Part shown: positions 1 through 8,436 of the stretch, piece after piece | How the letters are laid out: each line of letters opens with the position of its first letter | How positions within the stretch are numbered: position 1 is the first letter of the stretch | Position numbers and translations under genes: made by a program | NCBI RefSeq assembly: GCF_902859585.1 | Contig: NZ_CADIJM010000001.1 | Location: 186,001-250,000, forward strand | Source: Achromobacter animicus | Lineage (GTDB): Bacteria; Pseudomonadota; Gammaproteobacteria; Burkholderiales; Burkholderiaceae_B | DNA length: 64,000 nt | Direction: 5' to 3' | The notes under the pieces: generated by a model | Told to the model about the DNA's origin: nothing | What the model saw: the letters and a program-made list of their open reading frames with translations, nothing else | Databases searched by the model: none

Positions 1-2
1 GC

Positions 3-338
3 CTGGCGGTTCCGACGGCGTCCGAGCTGGCGTACGCGGCGGTGGGCGCGCAACTGCGTGGCGTCTACACCGTTGAAGACGACACGCTGTACGCCGACCT
101 GGCGCGCCTGAAGGACAGCGAAGGCCTGCGCATCGAGCCGTCCGCGGCCGCAGGTTTCAGCGGTCCGCGCCATCTGTGCGGCACCGACGCCGGCCGCGCA
201 TGGCTGCGCGCGCACGGCCTTGCCGCGCATCTGCCGCGCGCGACGCACCTGGCCTGGACCACCGGCGGGCTGTTCGTGCCTGACGAAGAATATGACCGAT
301 TCCTGAGCCGCGGGCGTTCGCTCGCGGCCGGCAACTAG
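3..338 (+). CDS. dsdA: D-serine ammonia-lyase (D-serine dehydratase), 3' end only
   Basis: This is the C-terminal part of a gene that begins outside the window; the frame is open from base 3 to the TAG at 336-338. The product is a PLP enzyme that deaminates D-serine to pyruvate and ammonia in the cytoplasm. Supporting features are GVYTVEDDTLY, IEPSAAAGFSGP and the ending THLAWTTGG...VPDEEYDRFLSRG, which follow the C-terminal pattern of DsdA (fold-type II) proteins. The PLP lysine and glycine loop lie upstream and cannot be checked. The next gene follows after 49 bases on the same strand. Confidence 0.85.
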   Translation: MAVPTASELAYAAVGAQLRGVYTVEDDTLYADLARLKDSEGLRIEPSAAAGFSGPRHLCGTDAGRAWLRAHGLAAHLPRATHLAWTTGGLFVPDEEYDRFLSRGRSLAAGN

Positions 339-387
339 GCGCCGACAGACGCGCCGCTTATCCACCACCTCCCCATCGAGCACCGCC

Positions 388-1368
388 ATGAAAACCTCGT
401 TTCTTGCAGTCAGCCTCGCTTTTGCCAGCACCGTCGGCGCCGTCGCGCCCGCAGTGGCCCAGGACGCCTATCCCAGCCGGCCGATTACGCTGGTCGTGCC
501 TTTTCCGCCGGGTGGCGCCACCGATGTGCTGGGCCGCGTGGTGGCGCAGAAACTGGGGCAGGAATTGGGGCGCACGATCGTGGTGGAAAACCGCGCGGGC
601 GCTGGCACGGTGATCGGCGCCAGCTTCGTCGCCAAGGCCGCGCCGGACGGCTACACGCTGCTGGTCAGTTCGGGCACGACGTTCACGGTCAACCCGGCCA
701 TTCAAGCCAACCTGCCGTACGACCCGGTCAAGAGCTTCGAGCCGATCGGCATTGTCGGCCGCACCGGCCTGGCGCTGCTTGCGAACCCCAAGGTGCCCGT
801 CAAGGACTTGAAGGAGTTTGTGGCCTATGTGAAGGACCCGGCTCACGATCAGCCGCCGTACGGATCGTTCGGCACCGGCACCACCGCGCATTTCGTGGGC
901 GAGGCCTTTACCTCGGCCGCCAAGCTGAAGATGACGCATGTGCCGTACAAGGGCAGCTCGCCCGCGATGACCGACCTGATCGGCGGACAGATTCCGTTCT
1001 CGGTCGACACCGTGGCCGCGGCCCTGCCGCAAAGCAAGCAGGGCAAGGTGCGCGTCCTGGCAGTGTCCGCGCCCAAGCGCTCCGCCTTCCTGCCCGACGT
1101 GCCCACGTTCGCGGAACAGGGGTATCCGTCGGTCGCGATGGATACGTGGCTGATGGTCGCCGCGCCGCGTGGCCTGCCGGCCGACGTGAAGACGCGGCTG
1201 GAGAAGGCGCTCAAGGCGACCGTCGAATCGCCCGAGGTGGTCAAGAGCCTTGAGGCGCAAGGCTTCGAAGCCGCCTTCGCCAGCGCCGCTGAAGGCGAGG
1301 CGCTGATCCAGCAGGAACTGCCCGTCATGCGTGAAGTGGCGCAGCGGGCCAACATCAAGATCGACTGA
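388..1368 (+). CDS. Bug/TctC-family periplasmic solute-binding protein
   Basis: A 326-residue tripartite-tricarboxylate-transporter binding protein. It has a Sec signal peptide (hydrophobic residues about 5-20, probable cleavage after AVA at 22-24). The family pattern follows: YPSRPITLVVPFPPGGATD, VVENRAGAGTVIGA, KAAPDGYTLL and LPYDPVKSFEPI. It should capture an organic acid or amide in the periplasm. No TctA/TctB permease gene is adjacent, which is usual for Bug proteins in this family of bacteria, so the ligand cannot be named. The amidase gene begins 12 bases after its stop, so the two are probably co-transcribed and the ligand may be the amidase substrate or product. No clear Shine-Dalgarno sequence precedes the ATG. 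Confidence 0.9.
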   Translation: MKTSFLAVSLAFASTVGAVAPAVAQDAYPSRPITLVVPFPPGGATDVLGRVVAQKLGQELGRTIVVENRAGAGTVIGASFVAKAAPDGYTLLVSSGTTFTVNPAIQANLPYDPVKSFEPIGIVGRTGLALLANPKVPVKDLKEFVAYVKDPAHDQPPYGSFGTGTTAHFVGEAFTSAAKLKMTHVPYKGSSPAMTDLIGGQIPFSVDTVAAALPQSKQGKVRVLAVSAPKRSAFLPDVPTFAEQGYPSVAMDTWLMVAAPRGLPADVKTRLEKALKATVESPEVVKSLEAQGFEAAFASAAEGEALIQQELPVMREVAQRANIKID

Positions 1369-1380
1369 AGGAAGACGACG

Positions 1381-2904
1381 ATGGCATTGGACGACACCCT
1401 GGTATCTCTGACGGCGGTCGAGCTGCGGCGCATGATCGGCGCCCGCCAGCTTTCGCCGGTGGAATTGCTGGAGGCCTGCATCGCGCGCATCCAGGCCGTG
1501 AACCCGTACATCAACGCGGTGACCGCCACTGCCTATGAGCGGGCGAGGGCGGAAGCGCGCGCCGCCGAGCGCGCCGTGATGGCGGGCGAGCCGCTGGGCC
1601 TGTTGCACGGCCTGCCGATGGGGGTGAAGGATCTGGAACCCACCGCCGGTGTGCTGACCACGTACGGCTCGCCCTTGTATCGCGGCCACGTGCCCGACGA
1701 GGACATCGAGCTGGTGGCGCGCCTGCGCCGCGCCGGCGCCATCGTCGCTGCCAAGACCAACGTGCCCGAAATGGGCGCGGGCGCCAACTCGCGCAACACG
1801 GTGTGGGGCGCGACCGGCAATCCTTTCAACCCGAACCTGAACGCAGGCGGTTCGTCGGGCGGCTCAGCCGCAGCGTTGGCCGCCGACATGCTGCCGGTCT
1901 GCACGGGCTCGGACACCGGCGGCTCGCTCCGCATTCCCGCGTCCAAGTGCGGCGTGGTCGGATTCCGGCCGTCGCCGGGCGTCGTGCCCAGCGTGCGCAA
2001 GCCGCTGGGCTGGACGCCGATTTCCGTGGTCGGGCCGATGGGCCGCACGGTGGCCGACGCCTGCCTGCAGATGGCGGCGTCCGCGGGCATGCATGCCGGC
2101 GATCCGCTCAGCTATCCGTTGGACCCGCTGCAATTCCTGAACCCCGGCGTCGCGGACCTGGGCTCGCTGCGTGTGGCTTACACCGAAGACTTCGGCGCGT
2201 GCGATGTGGACGACGGCATCCGCGCCACCTTCCGCGAAAAGATCGCCGCGATGCGGCATCTGTTTGCCGCCTGCGATCCGATCGACCTGGATGTGGGCGA
2301 GGCCCACCGGTGCTTCGACGTGCTGCGCGCCGAAGCCTTCGTGGCGGGCATGCGCGACGCCTACGAGAAGGATCCGTCCAGCCTGGGTCCCAATACCCGC
2401 GCCAACTTCGAAATGGGCGCGGCGATGAGCCTGAAGGACTGCGCGTGGGCGCAGGCCGAGCAGACGCGCCTGATCAAGCGCTTTCAGCGCGCCTACGACG
2501 ATTACGACCTCATCCTTTCGCCCACCACGCCCGTGTCGCCGTTCCCGTGGACGCAGTTGTACGCGGACAAGATCAACGGCGTTGCGCAGGAGAACTACTA
2601 CCGCTGGCTGGCACTGACGTATGTGGTCACGCTGACCACGCACCCGGCGCTGACGCTGCCGTGCGGGCGCGATGCCAAGGGCATGCCGTTCGGACTGCAG
2701 ATCGTGGGCCGCTTTCGCGCGGACCGTGAAGTGCTGGCCGCGGCGCAGGCGATGGAGCAGGCGTTTGCGGGCTCGGACGTGCTGCAGCGCCCAAGGCCGG
2801 ATCTGGCTGCGTTGCGTCCTGCCGAGCCGGCGTTGACGTCGATCGTGACATCGCCGCCACAGTTGCAGGGCGGGGGAGAGACGGGTTCCGTGTCGGCGGT
2901 ATAA
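1381..2904 (+). CDS. Amidase signature family hydrolase
   Basis: A 507-residue serine amidase that hydrolyses a carboxamide to acid plus ammonia. The Ser-cisSer-Lys triad is visible as K83 (MGVKDLE), S158 (GGSSGGS) and S182 (SDTGGSLRIP), with the same 24-residue serine spacing as GatA. It resembles stand-alone amidases (AtzF/GatA-like) rather than a GatCAB subunit because no gatC or gatB lies nearby. The start ATG has an AGGAAG ribosome site at good distance. The 3' neighbour is a strong terminator, so the unit is probably Bug protein plus amidase. Substrate unknown. Confidence 0.88.
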   Translation: MALDDTLVSLTAVELRRMIGARQLSPVELLEACIARIQAVNPYINAVTATAYERARAEARAAERAVMAGEPLGLLHGLPMGVKDLEPTAGVLTTYGSPLYRGHVPDEDIELVARLRRAGAIVAAKTNVPEMGAGANSRNTVWGATGNPFNPNLNAGGSSGGSAAALAADMLPVCTGSDTGGSLRIPASKCGVVGFRPSPGVVPSVRKPLGWTPISVVGPMGRTVADACLQMAASAGMHAGDPLSYPLDPLQFLNPGVADLGSLRVAYTEDFGACDVDDGIRATFREKIAAMRHLFAACDPIDLDVGEAHRCFDVLRAEAFVAGMRDAYEKDPSSLGPNTRANFEMGAAMSLKDCAWAQAEQTRLIKRFQRAYDDYDLILSPTTPVSPFPWTQLYADKINGVAQENYYRWLALTYVVTLTTHPALTLPCGRDAKGMPFGLQIVGRFRADREVLAAAQAMEQAFAGSDVLQRPRPDLAALRPAEPALTSIVTSPPQLQGGGETGSVSAV

Positions 2905-2925
2905 CCCCCGCCTTTCAGCGCATCG

Positions 2926-2964
2926 GGCCAGCACGCCGCGCCACGCGGCCTGCTGGCCTTTTTG
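2926..2964 (+). terminator. Rho-independent terminator after the amidase gene
   Basis: GGCCAGCA (2926-2933) pairs with TGCTGGCC (2951-2958), and CCGCG (2936-2940) with CGCGG (2944-2948) extends the stem inside. The hairpin is followed at once by TTTTTG. It ends the transcript 20 bases after the amidase stop and isolates it from the TRAP operon. Confidence 0.85.
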
Positions 2965-3172
2965 CTATTTCAGGCTAGTCCGTTTTCTAGGGTAATTCCT
3001 GACTAAAAGCTGATTGTCAGCCGTTTGTCAGGCAGGTTTAATCACTCCAAAGTTGCGCATCAGACGCATCAACCGGCATCGGATGGCTCGCAGCAGCCAA
3101 TCTGTGCCACACCCTTGCAGCCGTAGTAACAACACGCTGGTCCATGTAGTCCACCCCAGGAGACAACAAGCC

Positions 3173-4300
3173 ATGCAACACGTTACAAAGCCCCGCCGCC
3201 GCAAATTCATCTCCGGCGCAGCCGCCGCAGGGGTCGCGGCGCTAGGATTTCCCGCCATCGCCAAGGCGCAGAACGCACCCATTTCCTTCCGGTTCCAGAG
3301 CACCTGGCCCGCGACCGACATCTTCCACGAATTCGCCCGCGACTACGCCAACAAGGTCAACGAGATGGCCGGCGGTCAGTTGAAGATCGAAGTGCTGCCC
3401 GCGGGCGCCGTGGTCAAGGCGTTCGACTTGCTGGATGCGGTGTCGGCCGGGACGCTGGACGGCGGTCACGGCGTGGTGGCCTACTGGTACGGCAAGAACA
3501 CGGCGGTGGCGCTGTGGGGGTCCGGTCCGTCGTTCGGGATGGATGCCAACATGCTGTTGGCCTGGCATGAATACGGCGGCGGCAAGGAGCTGCTGGTCGA
3601 GATCCAGAAGGCCATGAACGTGAACGTGCAGTCCCTGATGTACGGACCGATGCCGACGCAGCCGTTCGGTTGGTTCAAGCGGCCGGTCACGAAGGTCGAG
3701 GACGTCAAGGGCGTGAAGTTCCGTACCGTGGGCCTGGCCATTGACATGTACACCGCGATGGGCGCGGCCGTGAATGCGCTGCCCGGCGGGGAAATCGTGC
3801 CGGCGCTGGACCGCGGCCTGCTGGACGGGGCGGAATTCAACAACGCGTCTTCCGACCTGGCGCTGGGATTCCAGGACGTCTCCAAGATCTGCATGCTGCA
3901 GAGCTTTCACCAGAGTGCGGAGCAATTCGAGGTGCTGTTCAACAAGGCCAAGTACGACGCCTTGCCCGAACACCTGAAGCACATCCTGAGCTATGCGGCG
4001 CAGGCGTCCAGCGCGGACATGTCCTGGAAGGCGGCGAACCGCTACTCGCAGGACTACATCAAGCTGCAGAAGGATCACAACGTCAAGTTCTACAAGACAC
4101 CGGACGCGATCCTGCAGCAGCAGCTCAAGATCTGGGACGAGATGATCGCCAAGCGGTCGGCCGAGAATCCGCTGTTCAAGAAGGTGCTGGAATCGCAGCG
4201 GGCGTTCGCGGAGCGGGTGGGGCGCTGGCACGGCGACACCACCGTCAACTACCGCATGGCCTACAACCACTACTTCTCGCGCAGCACCAAGCCGGCCTGA
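3173..4300 (+). CDS. dctP: TRAP transporter substrate-binding protein DctP (FcbT1-like)
   Basis: A 375-residue extracytoplasmic binding subunit of a sodium-dependent TRAP transporter. I chose the ATG at 3173 because it has an AGGAG site and gives a Tat-type leader: RRRKFISG at 8-15, a hydrophobic stretch, and probable cleavage after AKA at 30-32. An upstream in-frame ATG at 3014 would bury this leader. The mature part starts ISFRFQSTWPATDIFHEFA and belongs to the mannitol/chloroaromatic subgroup (COG4663-like), whose members bind carboxylates such as 2-oxoacids. dctQ and dctM follow on the same strand, separated by a GC-rich hairpin that may set binding-protein levels above permease levels. 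Confidence 0.9.
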   Translation: MQHVTKPRRRKFISGAAAAGVAALGFPAIAKAQNAPISFRFQSTWPATDIFHEFARDYANKVNEMAGGQLKIEVLPAGAVVKAFDLLDAVSAGTLDGGHGVVAYWYGKNTAVALWGSGPSFGMDANMLLAWHEYGGGKELLVEIQKAMNVNVQSLMYGPMPTQPFGWFKRPVTKVEDVKGVKFRTVGLAIDMYTAMGAAVNALPGGEIVPALDRGLLDGAEFNNASSDLALGFQDVSKICMLQSFHQSAEQFEVLFNKAKYDALPEHLKHILSYAAQASSADMSWKAANRYSQDYIKLQKDHNVKFYKTPDAILQQQLKIWDEMIAKRSAENPLFKKVLESQRAFAERVGRWHGDTTVNYRMAYNHYFSRSTKPA

Positions 4301-4317
4301 CGCCGTCATGCGCCGCA

Positions 4318-4345
4318 CCCGCGCGCCGCCTGGCCGGCGCGCGGG
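4318..4345 (+). other. Perfect 11-bp hairpin between dctP and dctQ
   Basis: CCCGCGCGCCG (4318-4328) and CGGCGCGCGGG (4335-4345) pair perfectly around a 6-base loop, 17 bases after the dctP stop. GTTTC follows, with no T-run. It looks like an intercistronic stabiliser or partial terminator. Its effect is inferred. Confidence 0.6.
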
Positions 4346-4425
4346 GTTTCGCCATGCGTCCAGGTTCCGTGCAGGCCGGCGGCAGGTTTGCCGCGGCCTG
4401 AGCGGATCCGACTCCAGGACCTTCG

Positions 4426-5049
4426 ATGATCCGAATCGTACGTTTCATAGATAGCATCTCCACCCTTGTGGGCAAGACCTTTGCCTGGCTGATCGTGGTG
4501 CTGACGCTGCATGTGTGCTGGGAAGTCGCGGCGCGCTACATCCTGAACCAGCCCAGCGCCTGGGCGTTCGACCTGCAGATGATGTATTACGGGATCCTGT
4601 TCATGATGGCCGGGGCGTATACGCTGGCCAAGAACGGGCACGTGCGCGGGGACATCCTGTACGGATTCCTGCCGCCGCGTGTGCAGGCGGGGCTGGACCT
4701 GCTGCTCTACATCGTCTTTTTCTTTCCGGGCGTCATCGCCTTGGTGTGGGCGGGCTGGTACTACGCCGGCTATTCCATCGCCATCCGCGAGCATTCCTCG
4801 CTGATGGCCAACGGGCCGCCGATCTATCCATTCAAGGCCTTCATACCCGCTGCCGGCGCAGTGCTGCTGCTGCAGGGCGTGGCCGAGGTCATGCGCTGCA
4901 TCCTGTGCCTGAAGCAGGGCGCGTGGCCGTCGCGTGAAGAGGACGTCGAGGAAGTGGACGTCGACAAGCTCAAGGAGATGGTGCACGTGAAGGACGAAGA
5001 CATCGCCAAGCTCGATCGTTACGTCAACTCCGGGGAGTCCCAGCGATGA
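4426..5049 (+). CDS. dctQ: TRAP transporter small permease DctQ
   Basis: A 207-residue inner-membrane protein with four predicted membrane segments (about 17-37, 55-75, 90-110 and 130-155). It has the DctQ pattern near the second segment (WEVAARYILNQPSAWAFDLQMMYYGILFMMAGAYTL). It pairs with the large permease and is needed for transport. The C-terminal 40 residues are highly charged and acidic (EEDVEEVDVDKLKEM) and longer than in short DctQ proteins. AGGA precedes the ATG. The stop overlaps the dctM start (ATGA), so translation is coupled. Confidence 0.9.
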   Translation: MIRIVRFIDSISTLVGKTFAWLIVVLTLHVCWEVAARYILNQPSAWAFDLQMMYYGILFMMAGAYTLAKNGHVRGDILYGFLPPRVQAGLDLLLYIVFFFPGVIALVWAGWYYAGYSIAIREHSSLMANGPPIYPFKAFIPAAGAVLLLQGVAEVMRCILCLKQGAWPSREEDVEEVDVDKLKEMVHVKDEDIAKLDRYVNSGESQR

Positions 5050-7034
5050 AAATCCACAAGGCATTGTGGTTCGGCCTGTCGTGCATCGCGCTGGTGCTGC
5101 TGATGATCGCGTTTTTGACGCCGTGGGACAACCTCACCACCGGCCACATCGGGCTGCTGATGCTGGCCCTGATCGTGGTGGCGATCATGCTGGGCTTTCC
5201 CACGGCGTTCACGCTGATGGGCATGGGCGTGCTGTTTACGTTTCTGGCGTATTACATGCAGAGCTCGGATCCGGGGCGGTCGCTCGGACAGACGCTGGAC
5301 CTGATGGTGCAGCGCACGTACGCCACGATGACGAACGATTCGCTGATTTCGATTCCGCTGTTCGTGTTCATGGGCTATCTGGTCGAACGCGCCAACCTGA
5401 TCGAAAAGCTCTTCCGGTCGATGCATCTGGCGCTGGCGCGGCTGCCCGGCGCGCTGGCGGTGGCCACATTGGCGACGTGCGCCATCTTCGCGACGGCGAC
5501 AGGCATTGTGGGGGCGGTGGTCACGCTGATGGGGTTGCTGGCAATGCCGGCCATGCTGAAGGCGGGCTACAGCGTGCGTCTGACGGCCGGTTCGATCACG
5601 GCGGGCGGCTGTCTGGGCATCCTGCTGCCGCCGTCGGTGATGCTGATCGTGTACGGCGCCACCACGGGCGTGTCGGTCGTGCAGTTGTATGCCGGTGCGC
5701 TCTTTCCCGGGCTCATGCTGGCGATTCTGTACATGGTGTACGTCATCATCGTGGCCAAGCTGCGGCCCGACATGGCGCCGCCTTTGCCAGAAAGCGAGCG
5801 TGGCGTGCCGCTGTCGCCCGGGACGGCAGCGCTTGCCGCGGGCCCCTACACGCGCGCCGTATCGGGCATGCTGGCCGCCATGTTCAAGGGCCGGCGCAAC
5901 AGCGCGGTGTCGTTTGGCTACCTGACGCGCAATATGGCGATGGCGTTGTCGCCGTTGTTGGTCACGGTGCTGATGCTGGCGGTGGTGCATCATGCGCTGA
6001 CCAAGCCCGCTGTGGAGTACGAGATTCCCGCCGAACTGCAGTTGGGCTCGGGCGGCTTCGATTCCGGCTCTGGGTTGAGCGAACCGCCCACGGATGGCTT
6101 GGCCGAGCCCCCGTCCAATGACCTGCCCGAACCGCCGTCCAATGAACTTGCCGAACCGCCGGGTAGCGCGCCCGCCACGTCGGGTTTGAGCGAACCGCCG
6201 GGCACGCCCGCCGCCCAGCCGCCAGCAGGCGCGGCCGCACCTGCAAAGCAGGCCGCACCCGACACGGCCGACGCCCGCAAGCCCGCGCCCACCGGCTTCT
6301 GGATCTTTGCAGGCGTCTGCGCAGTGATGCTGGCAGTGTTCTACGCCGCGCTGACGTGGGCGCGGCTGGAAATCTTCAAGATGCTGATGGCGTCGTTCTT
6401 TCCGCTGGCGGTGATGATTGCAGCTGTGCTGGGCTCAATCGGCTTTGGCCTGGCCACGCCCAGCGAGGCCGCCGCCATGGGCGCGATGGGCGGGGCGCTG
6501 CTGGCGCTGGCGTATCGCAGGCTGAATCTGCCGGTGCTGCGTGAATCGGTGTTCCTGACGGCCAAGACCAGCGCCATGGTGTGCTGGCTGTTCGTGGGAT
6601 CATCGATCTTCTCGGCGGCGTTCGCGCTGCTGGGCGGCCAGCGCATCATCGAGGAATGGGTGCTGTCGTTGGGTCTGACGCAGATTCAGTTCCTGCTGCT
6701 GGCGCAGATCATCATCTTCCTGCTCGGCTGGCCGCTGGAATGGACCGAGATCATCGTGATCTTCATGCCGATCTTCGTGCCGCTGCTCAATACCTTCGGC
6801 ATCGATCCGCTGTTCTTCGGCTTGCTGGTCGCGCTGAACCTGCAGACCGCGTTCCTGTCCCCGCCGGTGGCCATGTCGGCGTTCTACTTGAAGGGCGTGT
6901 CGCCGCCGCACGTGACGCTGAATCAGATCTTCCTGGGCATGATGCCGTTCATGGGGATCCAGGTCGTCGCGATCTTCCTGCTGTACATGTTCCCGGCGAT
7001 CGGCATGTGGCTGCCGACGGTGCTGTATCGGTAA
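5046..7034 (+). CDS. dctM: TRAP transporter large permease DctM with internal repeat-bearing insert
   Basis: A 662-residue sodium-coupled permease, about 230 residues longer than the usual 425-430. The N-terminal half (LGFPTAFTLMGMGVLFTFLAYY, ITAGGCLGILLPPSVMLIVYG) and the C-terminal half (GFGLATPSEAAAMGAMGGALL, NLQTAFLSPPVAMSAFYLKG) are normal DctM. Between them, residues about 245-440 add two hydrophobic segments around a proline-rich stretch with four back-to-back octapeptides (L-[SAP]-E-P-P-x-x-x; nucleotides 6075-6170) and a fifth copy at 6186-6209. The insert keeps the frame, so it is not a frameshift artefact. Expanded large permeases occur in the FcbT3 (COG4664-like) subgroup, which fits the DctP type here. 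Confidence 0.88.
   Translation: MKIHKALWFGLSCIALVLLMIAFLTPWDNLTTGHIGLLMLALIVVAIMLGFPTAFTLMGMGVLFTFLAYYMQSSDPGRSLGQTLDLMVQRTYATMTNDSLISIPLFVFMGYLVERANLIEKLFRSMHLALARLPGALAVATLATCAIFATATGIVGAVVTLMGLLAMPAMLKAGYSVRLTAGSITAGGCLGILLPPSVMLIVYGATTGVSVVQLYAGALFPGLMLAILYMVYVIIVAKLRPDMAPPLPESERGVPLSPGTAALAAGPYTRAVSGMLAAMFKGRRNSAVSFGYLTRNMAMALSPLLVTVLMLAVVHHALTKPAVEYEIPAELQLGSGGFDSGSGLSEPPTDGLAEPPSNDLPEPPSNELAEPPGSAPATSGLSEPPGTPAAQPPAGAAAPAKQAAPDTADARKPAPTGFWIFAGVCAVMLAVFYAALTWARLEIFKMLMASFFPLAVMIAAVLGSIGFGLATPSEAAAMGAMGGALLALAYRRLNLPVLRESVFLTAKTSAMVCWLFVGSSIFSAAFALLGGQRIIEEWVLSLGLTQIQFLLLAQIIIFLLGWPLEWTEIIVIFMPIFVPLLNTFGIDPLFFGLLVALNLQTAFLSPPVAMSAFYLKGVSPPHVTLNQIFLGMMPFMGIQVVAIFLLYMFPAIGMWLPTVLYR
6075..6209 (+). 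repeat. Octapeptide-encoding tandem repeat inside dctM
   Basis: Four consecutive 24-base units encode LSEPPTDG, LAEPPSND, LPEPPSNE and LAEPPGSA. After five residues (PATSG) a fifth unit, LSEPPGTP, follows. The repeat is conserved at protein level more than at DNA level. Confidence 0.85.
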
Positions 7035-7042
7035 GGCGCGAA

Positions 7043-7080
7043 GGTGTCAGACACCTGCTTTCACTCGGGTGTCAGACACC
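7043..7080. repeat. Two copies of a 13-bp palindromic interspersed repeat
   Basis: GGTGTCAGACACC occurs at 7043-7055 and 7068-7080, 25 bases apart, between the convergent dctM and M50-like genes. The second copy supplies the last two codons and the stop of the minus-strand gene. Degenerate copies recur at 8374-8436. Confidence 0.8.
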
Positions 7081-7755
7081 ATTGTTGAGATACACCACGG
7101 CCGCGACGAGCCAGGACGCCGCCAGCGCCACATAAGCCAGCAGCAGGATCTGCGTAACGGATGCCGGCCAATGCTTGCCCAAGCCGGCGCTTTTGCCCAG
7201 CGCGCCCAACAGGTAGCCGCCGTTCGCGCCCGGCAAAGGCAGCAGGTTCAGCGCTGCCGTGGTGGCGGCGGTCAGGCCCAGCAACGTGGAAAATGGCAGA
7301 CCGTGCGCGGCGGCATCCACGCGCGCCAGCAGCGCCTGCGCGGTGTGCAGCGGCGACAGCGCGCCGATGAGGATGTTCGTGAATCCACCCGCCAGCGCCT
7401 GCACACCGGCCATGCCGCCGAGCAGCGCGCACGCCAGCGCGATCAGCGCGAGGCAGCCGGAGGCGCCGATGAACAGTTGCGCCCAGAGCGGCTGCGCTTC
7501 CAGGTGTTGCGAGTGAATGTCCGCGTCATCCGCCGGCATCGTGCCGCCCGCCGTCTGGAAGCGGACCGCGCCGCCGATGGGCAGCAGCCGGATGCTGAGC
7601 TTACCCATCCGCAACAGGCGCGGCCCCAGCCCGAACGACAGTTCGTCCAGCGCCACGCCCAGCGCACGTCCCGCGAAGGCCATCACCGCCACATGCACCA
7701 GCGCGCAAAGCGCGACGGCCAGCAGCAGGCCGATGACCCCTGACGCCACCGTCAC
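7072..7755 (-). CDS. M50-like integral membrane protein, predicted catalytically inactive
   Basis: A 227-residue membrane protein built like a site-2 protease of the RseP/SpoIVFB type. LVHVAVMAFAGRALGV is at 19-34 where HExxH is expected, followed by ELSFGLGPRLLRMG (usual FSIGFGPRLL). NLLPLPGANGG is at 170-180 where NxxPxPxxDGG is expected. The Glu and second His of the zinc motif are Val22 and Met25, and the second-motif Asp is Asn178, so zinc peptidase activity is unlikely. I chose GTG at 7755 because it overlaps the upstream stop (GTGA) and has GGCGGA upstream. An ATG at 7800 would overlap the upstream gene by 49 bases. The last codons and stop lie in a palindromic repeat. Role unknown. 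Confidence 0.7.
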   Translation of the reverse strand: MTVASGVIGLLLAVALCALVHVAVMAFAGRALGVALDELSFGLGPRLLRMGKLSIRLLPIGGAVRFQTAGGTMPADDADIHSQHLEAQPLWAQLFIGASGCLALIALACALLGGMAGVQALAGGFTNILIGALSPLHTAQALLARVDAAAHGLPFSTLLGLTAATTAALNLLPLPGANGGYLLGALGKSAGLGKHWPASVTQILLLAYVALAASWLVAAVVYLNNGV

Positions 7756-8240
7756 TCGCTTTCCGCCTTCGACAGCGACACTTTCCCGAATGTCATCCAC
7801 ACATGCGCCGTCTCCGACGCCTGCGCGCGATACGAGCCGGAGGCTTCACCCAGCCGCATGGCGACGGCGGTGAACTCCCAAGCCTGGGCGTCGTCGCAAT
7901 CGACCTTGCGTTCGGTGTAAGCGGGCAGTCCATGCGCACGCCCGAATGCCAACGCCAGTTGCGCGTGCTCGGCCAGCTCGGCCGGCACCGACGGATGGTC
8001 CCAGCCCCACAGGAAGCTGCCGTCTTCGCTGTTGGACGTGCCGATGATCTGCACCGGCGCGGACGCGACGATGCCGCCCGGCAGCTGGAACACGATCAGG
8101 CCGCTATCCATGTCCACCGACCATTGCTCGGCCTCGTCCAGGTGCCAGGTCGCGCAATGCGCCGTGGTGGCGGCCTGCATGCCTTCCATGCTTTGGGCGA
8201 TGAAGTTCTGGACGTCGAAGGGCTTGGTGGTGTCGGACAT
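7752..8240 (-). CDS. DUF6882-like conserved hypothetical protein
   Basis: A cytoplasmic protein of about 162 residues with no signal peptide or membrane segment. The central part (VQIIGTSNSEDGSFLWGWDHPSVPAEL) and the ending (AMRLGEASGSYRAQ) follow, as I recall it, the DUF6882 pattern; no biochemical role is known. ATG at 8240 gives MSDTTKPFD. An in-frame ATG at 8255 adds five residues but has no ribosome site, and the site before 8240 is also weak. Its stop overlaps the GTG start of the M50-like gene by four bases, so the two are made together. Confidence 0.6.
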   Translation of the reverse strand: MSDTTKPFDVQNFIAQSMEGMQAATTAHCATWHLDEAEQWSVDMDSGLIVFQLPGGIVASAPVQIIGTSNSEDGSFLWGWDHPSVPAELAEHAQLALAFGRAHGLPAYTERKVDCDDAQAWEFTAVAMRLGEASGSYRAQASETAHVWMTFGKVSLSKAESE

Positions 8241-8373
8241 GCTCGCTTGTTCCATCTAGATAAAGGGGCTGGTGATGATACGTGAAACGCGTTTATGCGC
8301 GGCAATGAGGGAGGGCGCGCCGTCGCAACGGGCATCGGCGGCCGGCCGGTCCAACAGCTCAAGACGGAGAAAT

Positions 8374-8436
8374 GGTGTCTGACCTCCCCGCGGTGCCGGA
8401 TCGAATTGACGATCAGTTTCTCGGGTGTCACACACC
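8374..8436. repeat. Degenerate copies of the GGTGTCAGACACC repeat
   Basis: GGTGTCTGACC begins at 8374 and GGTGTCACACACC lies at 8424-8436 (one mismatch to the 7043 copy). The second is preceded by TTTCTCG, resembling TTTCACTCG before the 7068 copy. A further decayed relative (GGATGTCAGGCAACGCC) begins near 8464. They fill most of the 250-base gap between two minus-strand genes. Confidence 0.6.
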
